This document shows, piece after piece, positions 35,360-47,817 of a DNA stretch of 64,000 nucleotides. Under the pieces are notes generated by a model that made no database searches, was not told the origin of the DNA, and was given only the letters and a program-made list of their open reading frames with translations. The position numbers and the translations under genes are program-made. Each line of letters opens with the position of its first letter. Within the stretch, counting starts at the first letter, position 1. Source of the stretch: Globodera rostochiensis (lineage: Eukaryota > Nematoda > Chromadorea > Rhabditida > Heteroderidae); NCBI GenBank assembly GCA_018350325.1, contig JAEVLN010000004.1, positions 3,410,001 to 3,474,000 of the forward strand, in the 5' to 3' direction.

Positions 35360-36300
35360 TCAGAATCGCTTAAAAAAATGCAAACTTCCGATTAGCGCAG
35401 CGCAGAACAGCATGGACAGCAACACAGGTGCAAGGCACGGTCTAAACCGCAGAAGCTGTTCATCTTCTGACCTCAAGGACAGCATCATGGCAATGTCTTT
35501 GGCCGTGGACAGTGCCGGACATTGGGACGGTGCTGAGCTGTTGGAGCCGTTCCCAGACGGCCTGGAGATGATCATCAGACCTTGCAAAATGTGATAAAAT
35601 AAGCAATCCGAATAAGTGCTACCATGGCCACTTTCTAGGAACAAAAGACTGCACAAAATTGTGCAAGTCAGGCAGCTCAGCAACAGCAACCATCGGGAGG
35701 CTCGGTCCTCTGAACGAGACCTGCAAGATTTTAAATTTTTGGATTTTGGCAGCCTTTGGGTATTCTAAAATTGAATTGCTGTGATCACAATTTTCTAAAG
35801 TTGAAGAGGCTAGAGACTTAACAGTTTTTTCTAATCCAAAACCTTGCAACGATGAAGGCAAATACGGAGCAGAGCACAGCGGCCAACGCGGATGACACGC
35901 TAAAGCGGGACTCGGTCAGGACGTTGGACAACGCGTCGACGCCGAGCAGTAACAGAGCGAGCAGGAGATAGGCCATGCCCAACCAAAGGAACAAAGAACG
36001 AGAGGGAAGAAGTTCGGTAGGATGATCAGTTGAAGTGTTGTGGTGGTCATGAAAGTTTTTGCTCGGATGGTCGACGAATGAACGGACGGATGGGAGACGG
36101 GCTGATGAAGAATGATCGTGAAAGTTTTGTTTGTTTTGACTGGAGGTTGGGCGGAAGTTGGAATGACCCGCCGGCGAGGGATGCTCACGATGGTTTATTA
36201 TTGTTGTGACGGAAGTGTTAATCAAAAGCGATCGGGCGGATGGAAGGGTTTCGATCGGAGTTCGATTGGATTGGCCATTGGTTGATGGCCCAACACTCAT
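35360..36300 (-). CDS. uncharacterised multi-pass membrane protein, 258 aa
   Basis: Three minus-strand exons (36300-35843, 35720-35623, 35580-35360) join in frame with GT donors and TTGCAG/TTGCAAG acceptors to 258 aa. The first 110 residues are polar, rich in Ser, His and Pro (HDHSSSARLPSVRSF, FHDHHNTSTDHP). Hydrophobic segments follow: LFLWLGMAYLLLALLLLGVD, ALAAVLCSVFAFIVA, WLLLLSCLTCTILCSLLFL and, near the C-terminus, LAPVLLSMLFCAALIGSLHF. This suggests four membrane spans with a cytoplasmic N-terminus. The family is not recognised; the four-span layout is reminiscent of small tetraspan proteins, but no signature motif is seen. It is convergent with daf-19. The frame-perfect joins across two introns are the main support. 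Confidence 0.6.
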
Positions 36301-39286
36301 GCTTTATATATATTCTTTTTTGATTAGAACAAAATGAGTTTGTTTTGCATGGGGAGCATAAGTTGCGAGGAATTTGACCCCTCGGGCGTTAAATGTACAC
36401 ATAAAGCCGGTGTTTTTGTTGTGCCCCTATGAAATTCGTCGTCTAAACAGATGTGGGGGCGAAATGGATCAGATGGAGTCTCCCTCAGGGCACACCCTCC
36501 ACATATTCCAGCACCCGAGGGTACATGCTTCACCCCGCCCCCGCTTCTCCCTCGGAGTACACCTTGGCTTATGCCATTGATTGATCAGTTTCCATGAACT
36601 CCCCGGTCCGCTAAAGATCGTCCTAATTTGAGGACACTGCTGACAAATGAAGTAAAGAACTCAAATCAAAACGATTGGTCCATGGGAAGGAAGGAACACC
36701 CCCCCCCATTCAGCCGCCCCCTCAGTCCAATTGGCGGCGGATGGCCCCAAATTGCTATAATTTTCCGCCCATCGAGTCGATGCTTTTAATTCGTTTTGAA
36801 AACAAACAGACCCCCCGGGGGCTGTCGAGAGCCCGAAGGGCATCGAAAGGGGAGGAGAGCAAAAAACCAAAATGTACATCCAGCAGCAGCAGTAGAGAGG
36901 GAAAGATAAAGTCGACGAGGGGGGGGGGGAGTGACTTCCCCTGAAAGGACCTTTCGATGGGTTGGAGAGAAAGGTAATGGGGAGGCGGGAGAGGAGGAGG
37001 GGGAAGGGACACTTTGCTCAACCGTCCAACACCGAAGGCACTGTCCGTCCAGAGTCCGTCCGTCCGACCGACCGGACCGTTGTTGTGCATCGATTCCTCC
37101 ACCACCCCCAACCCAAACTCTCACCATCCTGCAGCTCACCCCACCCACCACCACTACCACCAGCAGCAGACATCGGCGGGGGAGGGGGGGGGGGCAATGT
37201 GTTTTTAGGCGACCCCTTGGGGGACGAAGACGATGTGGAGGAGCATCTCCCATTAATGAGACAAAAAGTGGAAGGAGAGGGGACAGACGATCGTTGCCCT
37301 GCCCTGACCAATTCACATCGAAGGGGGGGGGGCGGTCGGTAACTGCATTCCTAATACAATTCATCCAGCAGTCGTGGACCAAAAAGGCCCCCCCCCACAA
37401 ATTTAAATCCATAAAAATTAATTAATTTAGAAAAGTCCATTGGGAGACGACAAACCTACAGCAGCTTCCGGAAATATGCATTTGCGTAAATCGAGCATTT
37501 CCCAATCGTCGTTCTCATCCTTCCTCTGAATCTCTTCCATTTCTCATTTCTCTGTCCACTTTCTCAGCCCATACAAAAAATGTACATCCGTCATTAATAG
37601 AGAGTGGGGGGGGGGGGGGGGGGGGAGGGGGGGAGGGGGGTGGCAGAGAGAAGAGAGAGGCCGTCAGTCATCCGAGACGAATCAATCAGCGGACGGGGAC
37701 GACGATGAACAAAACAATCTTTGGACTTTGCTGCGTAGGCGACGCCTGGAGGGTGGTGAACCAACCAGCCAGCCCTGTCCCTTACTTAGGCCCACCAGCA
37801 CCCCTCCGGCGACGGGGGGGGGGGGGATGGAAGGGAAGGGAAGGGAAGGGAAAGGTGGGGGGAGGTACCCACCCTTCCAATTCCACCCATTTCATCCGTC
37901 CTCCATCCTTCCATTCCATCCTCGTCTCTTCGACTCGGCCACATCGTCCGAGACGGGGAAGGGGTGAGGTCCCATCCTGTGGCCTGGCTGCTGCTGTGGT
38001 GCGCTCTCCTCATCCCACCACCTCGTCCCATCCCGCCGGTCGCCGGATGGACGTGGTTCACCCCCCCCCCCCCCAACACTCTCTGCCCTCCCACATATGT
38101 GCTGCTGCTGCTGCTTCCACTGCTTGTTGCTTCATTTGGGCCGTGGACGCGCCCGCGGGGGCTGGAAACTCCACATATTACTTGGGCGATGAGTGTTTTT
38201 TACGTTATTTCCAGTCTAAATCCCCCTCCTTTTGCGTACGTGCGCCGTAAATGTGTATGGCACCCGCCCCTCCCCCTCTCATCGGCCTTTTCTCTCATTC
38301 ACTTATTTCCTGTTCTTCCTTCCCCCCGGGGGCACTTCCCCTCTAAAAAACATCTGTCTGGCACCCCCTCCCCCCCTCTCTCCCATTCTCGCCCCATTCT
38401 CTCTGGAAAGTCCCGCGTCCCAAAAACGTTGATTCCACCTCCCTCTCTCGACTCTATTTAAGCGTTATTTCCAGCTTCCCCCTCCCATTTCGTCTCCCCT
38501 TCTGCGTACGCCGCAAAAAACGTCTGTCTGGCATCTTTTCCCAACTCTCTCGCTGTCCCGTGCTCTCTCCATCTCTTCCCGTCTCGTCCGTCTGCAATTG
38601 CCGTTTTGTTTGAGCAAATATATTCGCCTTCTCCCGGCTCACTCACTTCATTCCCCCCCCCCCCCATTCATTCCCCTCTCCCCCAGCATCGTATAATCGC
38701 AACATTCATTCGAAAAATGCCTGCGTTTTAATCAAAAAACAAAAGTTTTCAGCATAAAATTGTTGTAATAAGCCTCAATTCCTAACAAAATTGTGGTTTA
38801 AAATCAGAAATTTGTTTATTCCGCCTCATTTAAATTCATATTCAGATTTTTGACAAATATTTCTCGCAGGGAACTCGTATGATTCCTTTGAAAATGGCGT
38901 TACTATTTCTTGGCGTTTTGTTATAAATGAACATCTCTTCTAAAATGCGTAAAAATGGGGCTAAATCGGAGGTTTTTTTTAAAAATGTCTTGCAGATTTT
39001 GCTGACCGATAAATAAGGCTATGTATTTGTATTTGTTGGTTAAACATATCCTAGGCTTCTATTGGTAATTTCCATTAGTTTCAACTGTTCGCTATGATAA
39101 GCAAACTTTAGGGAATTTGAAATTATTTTAATCAGTTTTTTGTTTGATTTAGACCATTTGCTATATCGTATATTCTGCTCCATGGAGCTATAGGAAGAAA
39201 ACAATTCATTTCACTTCTCCTATTTTCTCTCTAATGAAAAATAATTTTGTTTTAATTAATTAACAAATTACAAAATATTTCCTTCT
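36301..39286. other. gene-poor region rich in homopolymer and polypyrimidine DNA
   Basis: C-runs (36700-36709, 38059-38072, 38656-38666), G-runs (36921-36930, 37186-37194, 37324-37332, 37605-37640) and a strongly pyrimidine-biased plus strand at about 38230-38700 dominate. Long frames here (for example 37705-38250 plus, 37412-36786 minus) are Pro/Gly/Arg low-complexity products of this composition and are not called. From 38700 to 39280 the DNA is AT-rich with nothing recognisable. Confidence 0.6.
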
Positions 39287-39527
39287 TTAAACTGCAACCA
39301 CAGCAACGCCAACGGCTGCTTCTGGCTGGACAACGACCCAGTCATGGTTCTTCTGCTCCAGCGTGTATTGACGGCTGCTGAGGTATTGAATCATGACTGA
39401 GGCGTTGTCTGGCGAATGCATCGGCCTCAATCTCCATGCAGCTGCACGTGTACATATTAAACGGATGTATTCACGAATCTTCAAATTTTCCTTTTCCGGC
39501 GGTTTTTCCGCTTTCGTATCGAAGGGT
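39287..39527 (-). CDS. possible C-terminal exon of an unidentified gene
   Basis: After a TTGTCCAG acceptor-like site (about 39530 on the minus strand), an open frame reads KPFDTKAEKPPEKENL, KIREYIRLICTRAAAWRL, SSRQYTLEQKNHDWVVVQ and ends Ala/Val-rich at a stop near 39287-39289. The composition looks like protein, not repeat. No upstream exon was found; the DNA just upstream is a dispersed repeat. The family is not recognised. Confidence 0.35.
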
Positions 39528-39576
39528 TTCTGGACAATCCGTCAGTGATTATTAAAAGTCGAAAAAATGTGTTTCT

Positions 39577-39760
39577 AGGGGTATTCGGGGGCTTGTCCAA
39601 ATTGACCTACGTTTCGACCAGTTCTAGCCCCTAACCCGAATTCAAACTTTTCGAAAATTCAAATTTTACAAAAATCTATTTGGCTCAAAACCATTTGAAA
39701 AGTATGAATTCGGTCAAATTGCCTTTTCGTGTCAGATTCGGACTCTACGAGTACAATTAC
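39577..39760. repeat. partial copy of the CTAGGGGTATTCGG repeat family
   Basis: CTAGGGGTATTCGGGGGC at 39577 matches the left end of the element nested in TMEM9. An internal TTCAAACTTTTCGAAAATTC-type block and GTCAGATTCGGACTCTACG near 39731 match its right half. The terminal right end is missing or diverged. Confidence 0.55.
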
Positions 39761-40310
39761 GAAACGGAAACGAAACTTAATTTTTTAAATTTGTTTTTTT
39801 TTGTTTCAGGTTTCAGCGCATCGTTTACTAAAGAAACAATTCAGATGGCATGAACAATGAAATTTATGGACGCAGACAAAAGCAATTGGATGGATATTTA
39901 GTATTTTATATGATACTCTTTTTAACTTGTGATCTTATTATTATTGTGTGAAATTTGTTGTGACCCCCTCAATTCCGTTAACGGAGGTACATTTTTTTAT
40001 TGTTTTAAAAATTACGCGATTTTCTGGAGGGCGTTCCAGGACATTTCACGCATTATTGCAAAATCGGACGTTTCGCAATATGTAGAAGGAAAAAAGACGT
40101 TTCACAAAAATTTAAACTGTAAAGTAATCTTGCCATTTAAAATAAGTTTATTACTAATTGAGCAAAATGATAACATAAACTGGGGTAGTACAGGACCGGT
40201 ATGGGTTTCCGGTCCCGATTTTTATGGAAGTCCTGTTTGGGTCCCGCGGGACCGGGATTAAATTAACACCTCTAATGATGACATCATCGAGCGACAGAGA
40301 TAAATTGTTT

Positions 40311-40633
40311 ATGGTTCCCGGCTTACAATTTTGAAATTTTCACCCAACAAATCGCCAAAAACTTTTGTCCATTGTGCCAAAATATGAATAAACCCAGAAA
40401 ATCCGGCTCTAATAATGACCAAACGCAATGTTAAGGTATTCAAGGAGTCATCAAACGACCAAATAATGGAATTTCGTGCGTTAGGCTTAGAGTGGAGTCG
40501 AGTGATATAACATTTGTTCAATTTAGTGAAGTACAAATTCTTTCCTAATCGGAGTGTTAACGGAATGAATGAAATACAGAATTTAAATATAACCGGAATT
40601 TTGTTTTGAATCGCTTTCATGTCTTGTTGGGAC
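40311..40633 (-). pseudogene. unidentified open frame cut at its 5' edge by a hAT-like element
   Basis: From a Met at about 40620 the minus strand stays open to 40309-40311 in an AT-rich setting, reading IPVIFKFCISFIPLTLRL, WSFDDSLNTLTLRLVIIR and GFIHILAQWTKVFGDLLGEN. The composition resembles members of expanded nematode gene families, but no family can be named. The hAT-like element begins at 40634, exactly upstream. It is either a gene fragment or a single surviving exon. Confidence 0.35.
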
Positions 40634-41557
40634 CAGGGTTGCAACGGATTGGGAAAAAAGTCGGATACGGATTTCGGATCGGATTGTTCTTGAGAAAAAA
40701 GTCGGATACGGATTTCGGATCGGATAATTTTTAGAGGGGGGGGGGGGCAAGCCAAAAAAAAGTCGATTCTTAGTTTTGTTGAAGTTTAACTAAAAATTTT
40801 GTCGATTTTTATTTTTCAAAAATACAATTTTTTTTGCGAATTCTGCTTGCGGGGTGGGGGAGGGGTCGGCGGTGCCGATAGGCGCCGCCGAGAAAATTTT
40901 GAATTTTTAATGTGAATTTGTTAAGAAAATTGGTCAAAAAAATGTAAGTTTATTTATAAAAATACCAAATAAAAAAATTTTAGGGAAAATTTCGATCTGT
41001 TGGGTGGATTTTTTGTATAGAAAAAGTCCCTTTTTAGGGGGGTACATTTTGTTTTATTGCTTTTTTCTTGCGAAATTTTGGGGAAAAATATTGAATTCTT
41101 CAAGAAATTTCAAAAAAATGCTTAAAAATTGCATTTTTCTCAAGAAAATTGCTTAAAATATTGATTTATTACGGAAAAATCGCGAATTATTGATTTATTC
41201 TCAAAAAGCCAAAATATTGATTTATATTAACTAAAAACCCGCTTTTCAAAATGAATGCTATTTCCGGGCTTCTCTCATGATACCCTATTCGCAAAAAAAA
41301 CATGTTAAAACTTGAAATCTCGACCCTATTGATAAGCCCTTCGGTATGCTATTATATTTTACTCGTTGGTTCATTTTTTTGTGTTCAATCATATCGGACA
41401 ATTATCCGGATTTCGGATCGGATTTGCCAAAATTTGTCGGATCGGATTTCGGATATCGGATTGGCGCCCAAAATTTGTCGGATCAGATTTCGGATATCGG
41501 ATTGAGAAAAACACCGGATTTCGGATAACGGATTTCGGATGATCCGTTGCAACCCTG
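40634..41557. mobile_element. 924-bp non-autonomous hAT-type element
   Basis: The left end CAGGGTTGCAACGGATTGGG and right end ATCCGTTGCAACCCTG are inverted, with the hAT-typical CAG start. The flanking direct repeats GTTGGGAC at 40626-40633 and 41558-41565 give a perfect 8-bp target duplication. Subterminal regions repeat CGGATTTCGGATCGGAT several times (40660-40735; 41398-41545). The interior is AT-rich without a transposase frame, so the element must be mobilised in trans. Confidence 0.9.
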
Positions 41558-41565
41558 GTTGGGAC

Positions 41566-42528
41566 CGGTAATTGTTTAGACCCCTATATGACCCCCCCCC
41601 CCCCCCCCCCCCCCCCGCTTTTTCGAAAATAAAAAATTCCGTGGCTTTTGGGGTCATCCTTTTGACTTTGTGTAATTAAATGATCTTCGAAATTCGATCA
41701 GACTGAGGAGCCTGACATTTCTCGACTTTTCCCTTTTTTCGCCCTCCATTCCGGTTGCCTTTCTCGTGATTATTCATCTCCCCCCCCCCTTCTCCAACTC
41801 CAACCTGTACATTGATTGATTGATTACTCATTTGGGGGTTGTTTGTGTATTTGTATTGGCGTGTCCCTCTATTTCTTTCACTCCCCAACCATTGGACATT
41901 TTCGATAAGGCCATCTGTTAGAATTTAAAATATTTGTGCCAAAGAGGACGCCAAAGTGTTAAACCTTCCCGTTTCCCCGGATTCTAATTCAACAAAGGTT
42001 CGAATGCGGTACATTTGCGGCCCAATGTTTCGTCTACTGTACTGATCATCGGAGTCTGAACTGTAGGCTTTGATTTGATCAGTTCTCGGCTCCTTTCGAG
42101 ACTCATTTTGAATTTAATTTCTTTGGGTTTCGGGACGAAACCAAATCAATTTAATAAATAATTGCTTCTCTTTATGTTTCAAATGTTTATTTGCTGCTGA
42201 TAAGAGGACGCCATAATTATTTTCTGTTGCCATTGTCCTAAAAATGTCAAAAAGCCTTCGACCCGATTTTATTTGAGTCTTTCTTTATTATTTGAATTTT
42301 TTAAGAAATGCACCCTTAAACAATTAATTTAAACTTTTGGATTCACTGGGAAAGCTTTCCCTGCGCGTCTTCTTCACCTTTCGAAAGAAGCTAATAGCGA
42401 CATCGAATTTGCATGTAAAAGATTGTTTCCGCGGCGCTTTGCCGCCCATTGCTCAAGTGTCCGTCCGTCCGTCCGATGTTTTTTTCGGCCGCCTTTTTCC
42501 ACCAGCGTCATCATCCCTTGGGGGGAAT
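41566..42528. other. AT-rich spacer with a long C-run
   Basis: A run of about 29 C spans 41588-41616, and another lies at 41780-41788. The rest to 42528 is AT-rich with no supportable coding frame. Confidence 0.5.
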
Positions 42529-42625
42529 TGGAGGGGTTGGGGATCCCTTGGGGGGAATTGGATGGGTTGGGGATCCCTTGGGGGGAATTGGATGGGTTGG
42601 GGGGGGGGGGGAGGGGGGGGGGGAT
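42529..42625. repeat. short 30-bp minisatellite ending in a G-run
   Basis: Three near-identical copies of a 30-bp unit with TTGGGGGGAATTGGA and GGTTGGGGATCCC, then a G-run with one A (42598-42622). Confidence 0.85.
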
Positions 42626-42860
42626 CCTTCTGCTGATGATGATGATTCTGATGTGATTTTTTGGTTGGGGGGGGGCTAAATTTATTTTGGCGGTATTTTT
42701 AACCATTAATTGCCCGCTATGCTTTTTGCCCCCGCCCATCCATCATTAACGCTACAGCAGAAGGCGAATCTTATTGGGCGGTCCAAAAATGCGCCTCCAT
42801 TTGGGACTTTGTGTGTAAATGTATCCTCAGCAGACCATCTAACGATACAAAAGGAATCCT

Positions 42861-43290
42861 ATCTATGATCTGATCAAAAGGATCCTAGAATCTATGATCT
42901 GATCAAAAGGATCCTAGAATCTATGATCTGATTAAAAGGATCCTAGAATCTATGATCTGATCAAAAGGATCCTAGAATCTATGATCTGATCAAAAGGATC
43001 CTAGAATCTATGATCTGATCAAAAGGATCCTAGAATCTATGATCTGATCAAAAGGATCCTAGAATCTATGATCTGATTAAAAGGATCCTAGAATCTATGA
43101 TCTGATCAAAAGGATCCTAGAATCTATGATCTGATCAAAAGGATCCTAGAATCTATGATCTGATTAAAAGGATCCTAGAATCTATGATCTGATCAAAAGG
43201 ATCCTAGAATCTATGATCTGATTAAAAGGATCCTAGAATCTATGATCTGATCAAAAGGATCCTAAAATCTATGATCTGATCAAAAGGATC
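42861..43290. repeat. 29-bp tandem repeat, about 15 copies, GATC-rich
   Basis: The unit has the parts ATCTATGATCTGATC, AAAAGGATCC and TAGA and contains three GATC sites. Copies differ mainly by GATC to GATT in the middle site (about four units). The array is almost perfect, which indicates recent expansion or homogenisation. Flanking DNA is unique. Confidence 0.95.
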
Positions 43291-45098
43291 TGATCGTTGC
43301 AGCTCTCCAGCAGATCACTTTAACTTTCTCTTCAATTCTAATCTAAACATTTATTTTTGGACAGTCATTAAATTGAGTGGGTCGAGATGTTGTGGGTTTC
43401 CTCCTCCGAGATGAGCTGGTCGTTGAGGGGGCGCGGGGGCACTACCGGACTTTTGAGAGAGTTTTTTCTTTCGAGTGGAAGCCTCTTCAGAAATTTGCTG
43501 CTAGGCGAGGGGTTGAAATCGCAAAAATTTTGGGTCCGCACAGATTTGGAGAGATCAATCACCGAAAAACTTATTTGAAATAACTAAAATCGAACTCTTC
43601 TTCATTATTTGCTGGAGAGCATTCTATTTTTGTCAAATTATCTATTTTTGTGCTTATCAAAACAACAGTCTTTAATCAGATCAGATCAGTGATCGCCATT
43701 GAACAGCTCTGCTTGACGGCGGCCCATTTCTGTTAAAGTTATAACAAATTTCCATAATGATCAGCCGTGATCAAATTTAATTAAAATTTCGGGCAAAGAC
43801 AAAATCAGAAATCGATTGATCACTTCGGGGGATAGTCCAGCCCCGAGAAAATTGCCCGAGGCGCTGATCAATGTGCGCCGCCGCGCATTGCAAGGCATTT
43901 CGTGTGTCGAATTGAGCGCGCAATTTTGCAAATGCTCCCCCCCCCCCTTCCGACCCGTCGATTCATTCTCGACGCTCGCTGACCACAAAATTCTTCACGA
44001 CGAATTCCTCCCATAGTCATCCAGCACAAACAACAAAATTGGGGGAGAATGGGCGGCGGAGGGGGGGGGGGGGGGGATGATGGAATGGGGTGGTCAAACC
44101 GATCGGACGCGATGAGAGGAGGAGAATTGGGCCGGCCCATTGACCCCCCCCCCCCCATCGACGGGGACATTCTCTCCCCCCGAGGGCCACTCCAATTCAC
44201 TTCTTCTCCCACAAACTCAGCCCAGCCCCAAGAGACGCTGTTTTGTCCTCCCGAAACCCCAGCCCCCCAAATATTCTCGCGACCCGCCAAATCGATCCAA
44301 ATGCAAATTCCCCTCCAGCCATTCCCCCCCCCCTTCACCATTCATACACAAGTTGGCCTGCCAATCGGCCTCGATGGTTTGGCCTGAGACGCCCAACAAA
44401 TGCCTTTTATTAAATTGCTCCTTTAAATTAGTCAAGACTGAAATTGCGGTCGGTCTTTGCTTATTCCGAATCCCCCCCCCCATCTGTCCCCCCCCCCTCG
44501 TCCATTCATTCGCCAAAATTGACACCGGCGAATGATTTAATTTTGTGTTTTTGCCGGCGCTGATTCATCCGATTCATTCATTCACCGCCCAAAAAAGCGT
44601 CTACAAAATGTGGGAAAATGCGCCGTCTCACCTTACCAAAATGACCTTCACGGCGATGAATCGCCAAAAAGGCGCTTAAAAAGCGACTTTTGTTTGGGAA
44701 ATTGGCCAATTTTGCAGCCGATTTGTTCGGAACGGTCCTAAGGGTCAAATTCGCCCCGTAAAAAGCCAAACTTTTCGCTTGCATACCGAAAATTTCAATA
44801 AAATATGTTTTTAAATTTGGATTATTCTTTCAATTTGATTAGTTAGTCGATCCGCAAATAGTAATTCAGTAGAAAATCCCCTCGAAAGCCCCGACCCGAT
44901 CAGATTCGATCCCGGATGCCGCCGAGTCATTACTTTTTCTTCATCCATTTCCCCATTTTCTGTCACTAATTCGATCAACCCAATTTTTTGCCTGCCAACT
45001 CATCAGAAGAGGACGCCATTTCTTCCCGTTAAAAATTCTCTAATGTTTTGAATATCGGTCGAACACATCGGCCCGAGCAGCCGAAGACGCTGGTAGGA
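43291..45098. other. gene-poor spacer with C/G homopolymers
   Basis: Contains C-runs (43938-43949, 44145-44157, 44472-44480, 44490-44497) and a G-run (44060-44076). Frames such as 44343-43868 minus are Gly/Arg/Pro low-complexity. Nothing coding is supported. Confidence 0.5.
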
Positions 45099-46893
<1,795 letters not shown>

Positions 46894-47817
46894 GGGAGGC
46901 GGTGATCGAAGGGCGCGGGTCATTCAAAGCGATTAAGACCAGGCCAAATCAATGTTAATAACTAATAAAGTTGAAATTCCCTTTCGTTTTTCCAATATTC
47001 TATTCCCAAGGCAATGCGACGAGTTCCGCCGGGTATAATACCCCCCCCCCCCCGGAGATTAATGGAGAGATTAAGGCCTTCGATCGGGCGAATGATTGAG
47101 CACATTTAGCACACGGCCGAAAACAAAAGTCACGCCATAAATCAAAGGACACAACAGCAAAAAAAGAAAATCCAGTCTTTCCAAGTTTCCCCCCCCCGTC
47201 CCCCGTCCAATAGGCCAAATGTTGACGATTTTGGGGAGAATTATTATCATCGGGTTCGAATCCTTTCAATACCATCATCATAATGTGGAGATAATACCTT
47301 TAAAGAGTGATCAATTGACTTCGATTCTCCTGGGCCTGATCTGCTGGGTCACTTCAGTTCTTGCAGCTGATCGGAAAATGCCGAAGAAGCTGTTAATTAC
47401 GTCATGACAATGGCATTTACTGATTGGACAAGCCCTCTCTGTCACTCTTACCACAAATTAACGTCCCTCCCCCCTCATTAACCTTACTCTTTGTCCGATG
47501 TTCACCAGCTGTTGTCGTCGTGACGTGTCGGCTGATCGATCAATTGCTTAAATCCCCGGAGGGAATTTCCCCTCTCCTCGATGAATTCTTTGAACATTTT
47601 CTTCGCTAAATGCTTCTCAAAACCGACAATTTTCACTTTTTTTTGTTTCTTTTGATTTTGGCGGATAAAATTTCAGGCGATGAATGGGAAAAATTTGATC
47701 CGTTCATTCAATTCTTTCCCTCCCCTCCGACATAAATATTTTAAGCCCCGGTTTTTTGTCACTTTAAAGTTTTATCACATTTTTTCAGATTTACGTGCCA
47801 TAAACAGAACAAAATAA
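46894..47817. other. intergenic, G-block to WH2 gene
   Basis: Mixed sequence with C-runs at 47041-47054 and 47190-47196. No gene recognised. Confidence 0.4.

Noticed and set aside
37018..37342. Overlapping His/Pro-rich frames
   Set aside because: Same composition effect; three frames and both strands are open together, so none is preferred.
36786..38461. Frames of 100-210 residues on both strands
   Set aside because: Pro/Arg/Gly/Ser composition from C/G-run DNA, overlapping in several frames, with no resemblance to any family.
41385..41505. Frames reading repeated SDRISD/FGSDLP across 41.4 kb
   Set aside because: They are translations of the hAT subterminal repeat CGGATTTCGGATCGGAT.
42861..43290. 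CRISPR-like array
   Set aside because: Units are contiguous with no unique spacers, and the genome is clearly animal; this is an ordinary tandem repeat.
43868..44535. Gly-rich and Pro-rich frames near 44 kb
   Set aside because: Low complexity caused by G/C runs, with no splice or domain support.
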